From Desulfobacteraceae bacterium (GTDB lineage: Bacteria > Desulfobacterota > DSM-4660 > Desulfatiglandales > Desulfatiglandaceae): a DNA stretch of 7,433 nt. A model generated the notes under the pieces. That model saw only the letters and a program-made list of their open reading frames with translations. It was not told the DNA's origin and did not search any database. This document shows positions 5,045 through 7,433 of the stretch, piece after piece. Position 1 is the first letter of the stretch. Each line of letters begins with the position of its first letter. The DNA lies in contig JAUWPC010000164.1 in NCBI GenBank assembly GCA_030611815.1, positions 1 through 7,433 of the forward strand. The letters run 5' to 3'. A program made the translations under genes and the position numbers.

Positions 5045-6982
5045 ATGGCAATGCGATTAAAAAAGTCCACTATTCTTGTTTTTTCCTTGACGCTTGCAGT
5101 GGCCATACTGATTCCTGTCCTGCTCCGATTTGTGCCATATGAGACCCGCACCCACCATATTTCTCTCCAGGCGAAAAAATACGGCTATTCTCCTTCAAGG
5201 ATAGTTGTCAACAGGGGGGACACCGTTGTCCTGAGACCAACCTCTCTGGACGTAACCCACGGGTTTTTGCTGGATGGATACCCGGTTGAATTTATCATCA
5301 AGCAGCAGGGCCTGAACTTTTTGAAATATAACTGGAAAGACGATGATGGCAACCTTCAAACAGACTGGGACAAGGTTAGTGAGATAGAATTCGTTGCCGA
5401 CAAGTCGGGCAAATTCACCTTCCGTTGTACCCAGACCTGCGGCAACCTCCACCCCTTCATGACCGGAGAATTGATTGTAAGACCGAACACCGCCTATCAT
5501 CTCTTCATCTCTCTTTCCATATGGTTGACCCTCAGTCTTTTGTGGTTGTTTCGGGTCCATTCGGGGCCCTTATTTGCCGGTTTTAAAAAGATCAACCTCC
5601 TGGATCACCTTCCATGGCTGAAACGGATTGTCAAACTTCGAAGCTTTCAATTCCTGGTCATTCTTCCAAATTTTGTCGTATTCTATCTCTTCATCCTGAG
5701 TGCCCTGTGGGGAAGTCCCGTGGGCAACCGCAACATCGCCATTATTTTCGTGTGGATCGCCTGGTGGTTTGTGCTGAAGGCAGTCATCGTCCCTCTGGGT
5801 GGAAGGTTCTGGTGTATGATTTGCCCGCTCCCGGCCCCGGCGGAATGGCTCAGCCGAAGAAGCTTTACGGCCGTGCGGTACCTTCACAAACCGTTTAAGG
5901 GGCTGCACCACCGGTTCACGGGGCTCCAGAAGGACTGGCCGAAACGGATCAGCAACATATGGCTCCAAAATCTCCTCTTTTTGGCCATGATTTCGTTTGG
6001 AATCATCCTGATCACACGCCCCATCGCCACCGCTTTTTTGTTCCTCGTAATTCTCGCAGCGACCCTGGTGCTCGCCCTGATTTACCGTCGACGGGTTTTC
6101 TGCCTTTATCTGTGTCCTGTGGGAGGATTCCTGGGGACCTACTCCATGGCCTCCATGACCGAGATCCGCGCCATAGATCCGGAAGTTTGCAGGAAGCACA
6201 AGGAGAAGTCCTGCTATGTGGGGGGAGAGGGCGGCTGGGCCTGCCCCTGGAAGCAATATCCCGGAAAGATGAAGCGGAACAATTACTGCGGACTTTGTAC
6301 GGAGTGCATTAAGAGCTGCCCCAAAGACAACATCGGGGTTTTTATGAGGCCCTTTGGTTCGGACCGTGCTCTCAGCGGCTATGATGAAATGTTCAACGCG
6401 ATCATTATGCTGGTTGTGGCCATTGCATTCAGCGTGACCATGCTGGGGCCGTGGGGATTTATCAAGGAGGCCGCCAATGTGACCGAGAGCAGGCAGGTTA
6501 TCCCGTTTCTGATTTACCTTGCCTCTCTTTGGGGCCTGACCCTGCTCGTAGTTCCCGGCCTTTTTGCGCTCACCGCAAAAGGAGCCGGCCGTCTTGCCGG
6601 TGGGGGTATCAACCACCGGGCTCTGACCCTGCGCCTGGCCTATATCCTTATTCCTCTGGGCATATTTTTCTGGATTGCCTTCAGCCTGCCGGCGGTTATG
6701 ACCAATTATAATTATATTCTTTCGGTGCTCTCCGATCCCCTTGGATTGGGATGGGATATCTTTGGAACGGCCAACTATCCTTTCAATCCGTTCATCCCTG
6801 AATGGATACCGGTCATCCAGGGTCTCTTGTTGCTGGCCGGGATTTATTTCGGCCTGAGCCGGGGGTACCTGGCCCTTGGGGAATTGATCAAAGATCCCCG
6901 TTCCCGTGCCATGGCTATGATCCTACCCTCCCTCTTTGCCCTTTTTGTGGTCAATGTGTTGGCAAAGCTCTATATGGGGTAA
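5045..6982 (+). CDS. CuA cupredoxin fused to a NapH/NosR-like membrane polyferredoxin
   Basis: The protein has 645 residues. ATG 5045 follows GGGGA (5036-5040) closely; ATG 5051 has better spacing. One membrane helix (8-29) leads into a periplasmic cupredoxin domain (38-147) with complete CuA ligands H72 (DVTHGF), C128, C132, H136 and M139. Helices follow near 152-170, 202-223, 231-250, 307-323 and 329-347. Between them are C257-x2-C260-P and C353-x3-C357-P, the paired motifs of NapH/NosR/FixG proteins. A cytoplasmic iron-sulfur region holds C382, C390, C400-P and a canonical C415-x2-C418-x2-C421-x3-C425-P [4Fe-4S] site. Five further helices (about 450-470, 487-509, 528-549, 588-606, 624-642) end the protein; DPLGLGWDIFGTA lies in one loop. 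The design suggests transmembrane electron transfer between quinol or cytoplasmic donors and a periplasmic CuA centre. NosR and NapH have no CuA domain. The direction of flow is inferred. Confidence 0.85.
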   Translation: MAMRLKKSTILVFSLTLAVAILIPVLLRFVPYETRTHHISLQAKKYGYSPSRIVVNRGDTVVLRPTSLDVTHGFLLDGYPVEFIIKQQGLNFLKYNWKDDDGNLQTDWDKVSEIEFVADKSGKFTFRCTQTCGNLHPFMTGELIVRPNTAYHLFISLSIWLTLSLLWLFRVHSGPLFAGFKKINLLDHLPWLKRIVKLRSFQFLVILPNFVVFYLFILSALWGSPVGNRNIAIIFVWIAWWFVLKAVIVPLGGRFWCMICPLPAPAEWLSRRSFTAVRYLHKPFKGLHHRFTGLQKDWPKRISNIWLQNLLFLAMISFGIILITRPIATAFLFLVILAATLVLALIYRRRVFCLYLCPVGGFLGTYSMASMTEIRAIDPEVCRKHKEKSCYVGGEGGWACPWKQYPGKMKRNNYCGLCTECIKSCPKDNIGVFMRPFGSDRALSGYDEMFNAIIMLVVAIAFSVTMLGPWGFIKEAANVTESRQVIPFLIYLASLWGLTLLVVPGLFALTAKGAGRLAGGGINHRALTLRLAYILIPLGIFFWIAFSLPAVMTNYNYILSVLSDPLGLGWDIFGTANYPFNPFIPEWIPVIQGLLLLAGIYFGLSRGYLALGELIKDPRSRAMAMILPSLFALFVVNVLAKLYMG

Positions 6983-7054
6983 TGACCGAACTCGTGGCGC
7001 TTTCGGGACATTTCCAGAACTTTCCGACTGTTTTGAAACGATCTCAATATTGCA

Positions 7055-7105
7055 CTCCGGGAACAGTAGGGTATCCAACCGGATAAAAAGTATCCACCTG
7101 TTCCC
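7055..7105. repeat. IS-end-like repeats, right of the cluster
   Basis: GGGAACAG (7059-7066) and CTGTTCCC (7098-7105) are perfect inverted repeats. Inside them GTATCCA occurs twice (7071-7077 and 7090-7096), and TATCC-AACC-GGATA (7072-7085) forms a small hairpin. Read on the minus strand, 7077-7096 is TGGATACTTTTTATCCGGTT, matching the left-flank repeat at 942-961 in inverted orientation. There is no T-run, so it is unlikely to be a normal terminator. Apart from this and the promoter region, 6983-7266 holds no gene. Confidence 0.4.
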
Positions 7106-7185
7106 TTGTTCACATCTAAAACATCATTGCTCCTTCAAGAAACCAAACCTAATAAATATTGAAAAATCAAATGCTTGCCAATCGT

Positions 7186-7202
7186 ATGCCACAATGTGGC
7201 AT
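7186..7202. promoter_or_regulatory. Perfect 17-bp palindrome overlapping a sigma-54 -24 box
   Basis: ATGCCACA-A-TGTGGCAT is an exact inverted repeat of eight bases around one central base. Its right half contains the TGGCAT of the adjoining promoter, so a dimeric protein bound here would compete directly with sigma-54 polymerase. Part of the symmetry could be a by-product of the promoter box being mirrored, but TGGCAT alone would not require the CACA/TGTG extension. Confidence 0.5.
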
Positions 7203-7212
7203 GATTTTTGCT
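7197..7212 (+). promoter_or_regulatory. Sigma-54 promoter of the YHS-domain gene
   Basis: TGGCATGATTTTTGCT fits TGGCAYG-N4-TTGCW with GG and GC 10 bases apart. The predicted start is near 7223, leaving a leader of about 44 bases to ATG 7267. Two copies of TATGTTTATAG (7213-7223 and 7226-7236, period 13) span the predicted start region. This is the same promoter class as at 1058, implying shared control of the copper ATPase-like gene and the redox operon. Confidence 0.65.
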
Positions 7213-7266
7213 TATGTTTATAGAATATGTTTATAGCATTAGAAACCCTGAATAGGAGGTATGACA

Positions 7267-7433
7267 ATGCAAAAATTAACAACTACAGATAGTCAAATAA
7301 TTGATCCGGTATGCGGCATGATGGTAGATCCTGACAAAACAGATCTGTTCGCTACTTTTCAAGGGGATAACTACTATTTTTGTGCTGAAGGTTGTCGCAA
7401 AGCCTTTGAAAACAAACCTCTAAAATATCTAAA
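7267..7433 (+). CDS. YHS-domain protein, probably start of a copper P-type ATPase (partial)
   Basis: ATG 7267 lies seven bases after AGGAGG (7254-7259); ATG 7261 is in frame but too close to that site. The 55 complete codons before the window edge contain a full YHS domain: DPVCGMMVD near residues 14-22, then GDNYYFCAEGCRKAFENKP, with C17, C38 and C42 as likely metal-binding residues. YHS domains occur alone and at the N-terminus of heavy-metal-transporting P-type ATPases (CopA-like). The short Thr/Gln-rich lead-in before DPVCGM fits the ATPase form, but the transport domain is beyond the edge. The region 7261-7433 is about 36% GC, clearly lower than the preceding operon, which suggests a separate origin. 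Likely role: delivering copper to, or removing it from, the compartment holding the cupredoxins. Confidence 0.7.
   Translation, partial: MQKLTTTDSQIIDPVCGMMVDPDKTDLFATFQGDNYYFCAEGCRKAFENKPLKYL

Noticed and set aside
5570..6616. Open frame of 348 codons on the minus strand
   Set aside because: It is antisense to the CuA-polyferredoxin gene, whose motifs and helices are clear. The antisense product is hydrophilic, low in pattern and resembles nothing known.
1..7433. CRISPR array, tRNA or rRNA genes
   Set aside because: No regularly spaced repeat array and no cloverleaf or rRNA-like sequence was seen on either strand by eye.

Overview
The window most resembles DNA from an anaerobic deltaproteobacterium (Desulfobacterota). 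The reasons are a five-haem cytochrome beside NapH/NosR-like iron-sulfur membrane protein, sigma-54-type promoters, moderately GC-rich genes, and a type of palindromic mini-element I associate with sulfate reducers. This assignment is inferred from gene content; no marker gene is present.

Layout. Bases 1-159 hold the C-terminal end of an enoyl-CoA hydratase. Bases 330-900 are a gene graveyard read on the minus strand: the start of a transposase, a piece of an FMN-dependent alpha-hydroxy acid dehydrogenase, and the tail of a DUF4143-type ATPase with an in-frame TAG. Bases 900-1329 are non-coding but structured: IS-end-like repeats, a full-consensus sigma-54 promoter (1058-1074), and a 146-bp self-complementary MITE-like element (1107-1252) lying in the predicted 5' leader of the operon.

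The core is a plus-strand gene set from 1330 to 6982: a small exported Cys/Gly-rich protein with a PepSY-like C-terminus; a membrane-anchored CuA protein (COX2-like); a pentahaem cytochrome c with an N-terminal carboxypeptidase-regulatory-like domain; a type-1 copper protein of the methylamine-utilization/plastocyanin-like kind; and a 645-residue membrane protein joining a second CuA domain to a NapH/NosR-like polyferredoxin. All are predicted to be exported or in the inner membrane. Together they look like a copper-haem-iron/sulfur electron relay between the membrane and the periplasm. No catalytic reductase or oxidase (no COX1, no NosZ) is in view, so the final acceptor or donor is unknown.

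After the cluster, an intergenic region carries repeats that match, in inverted orientation, those before the cluster. It also holds a second sigma-54-type promoter whose -24 box is embedded in a perfect 17-bp palindrome. This drives an AT-rich gene starting with a YHS domain, probably a copper-transporting P-type ATPase, which could supply copper to the cupredoxins. The gene is cut by the window end.

The sequence directly shows metal-ligand motifs, haem motifs, promoter boxes and repeats. The joint function and mobility of the cluster are inference.
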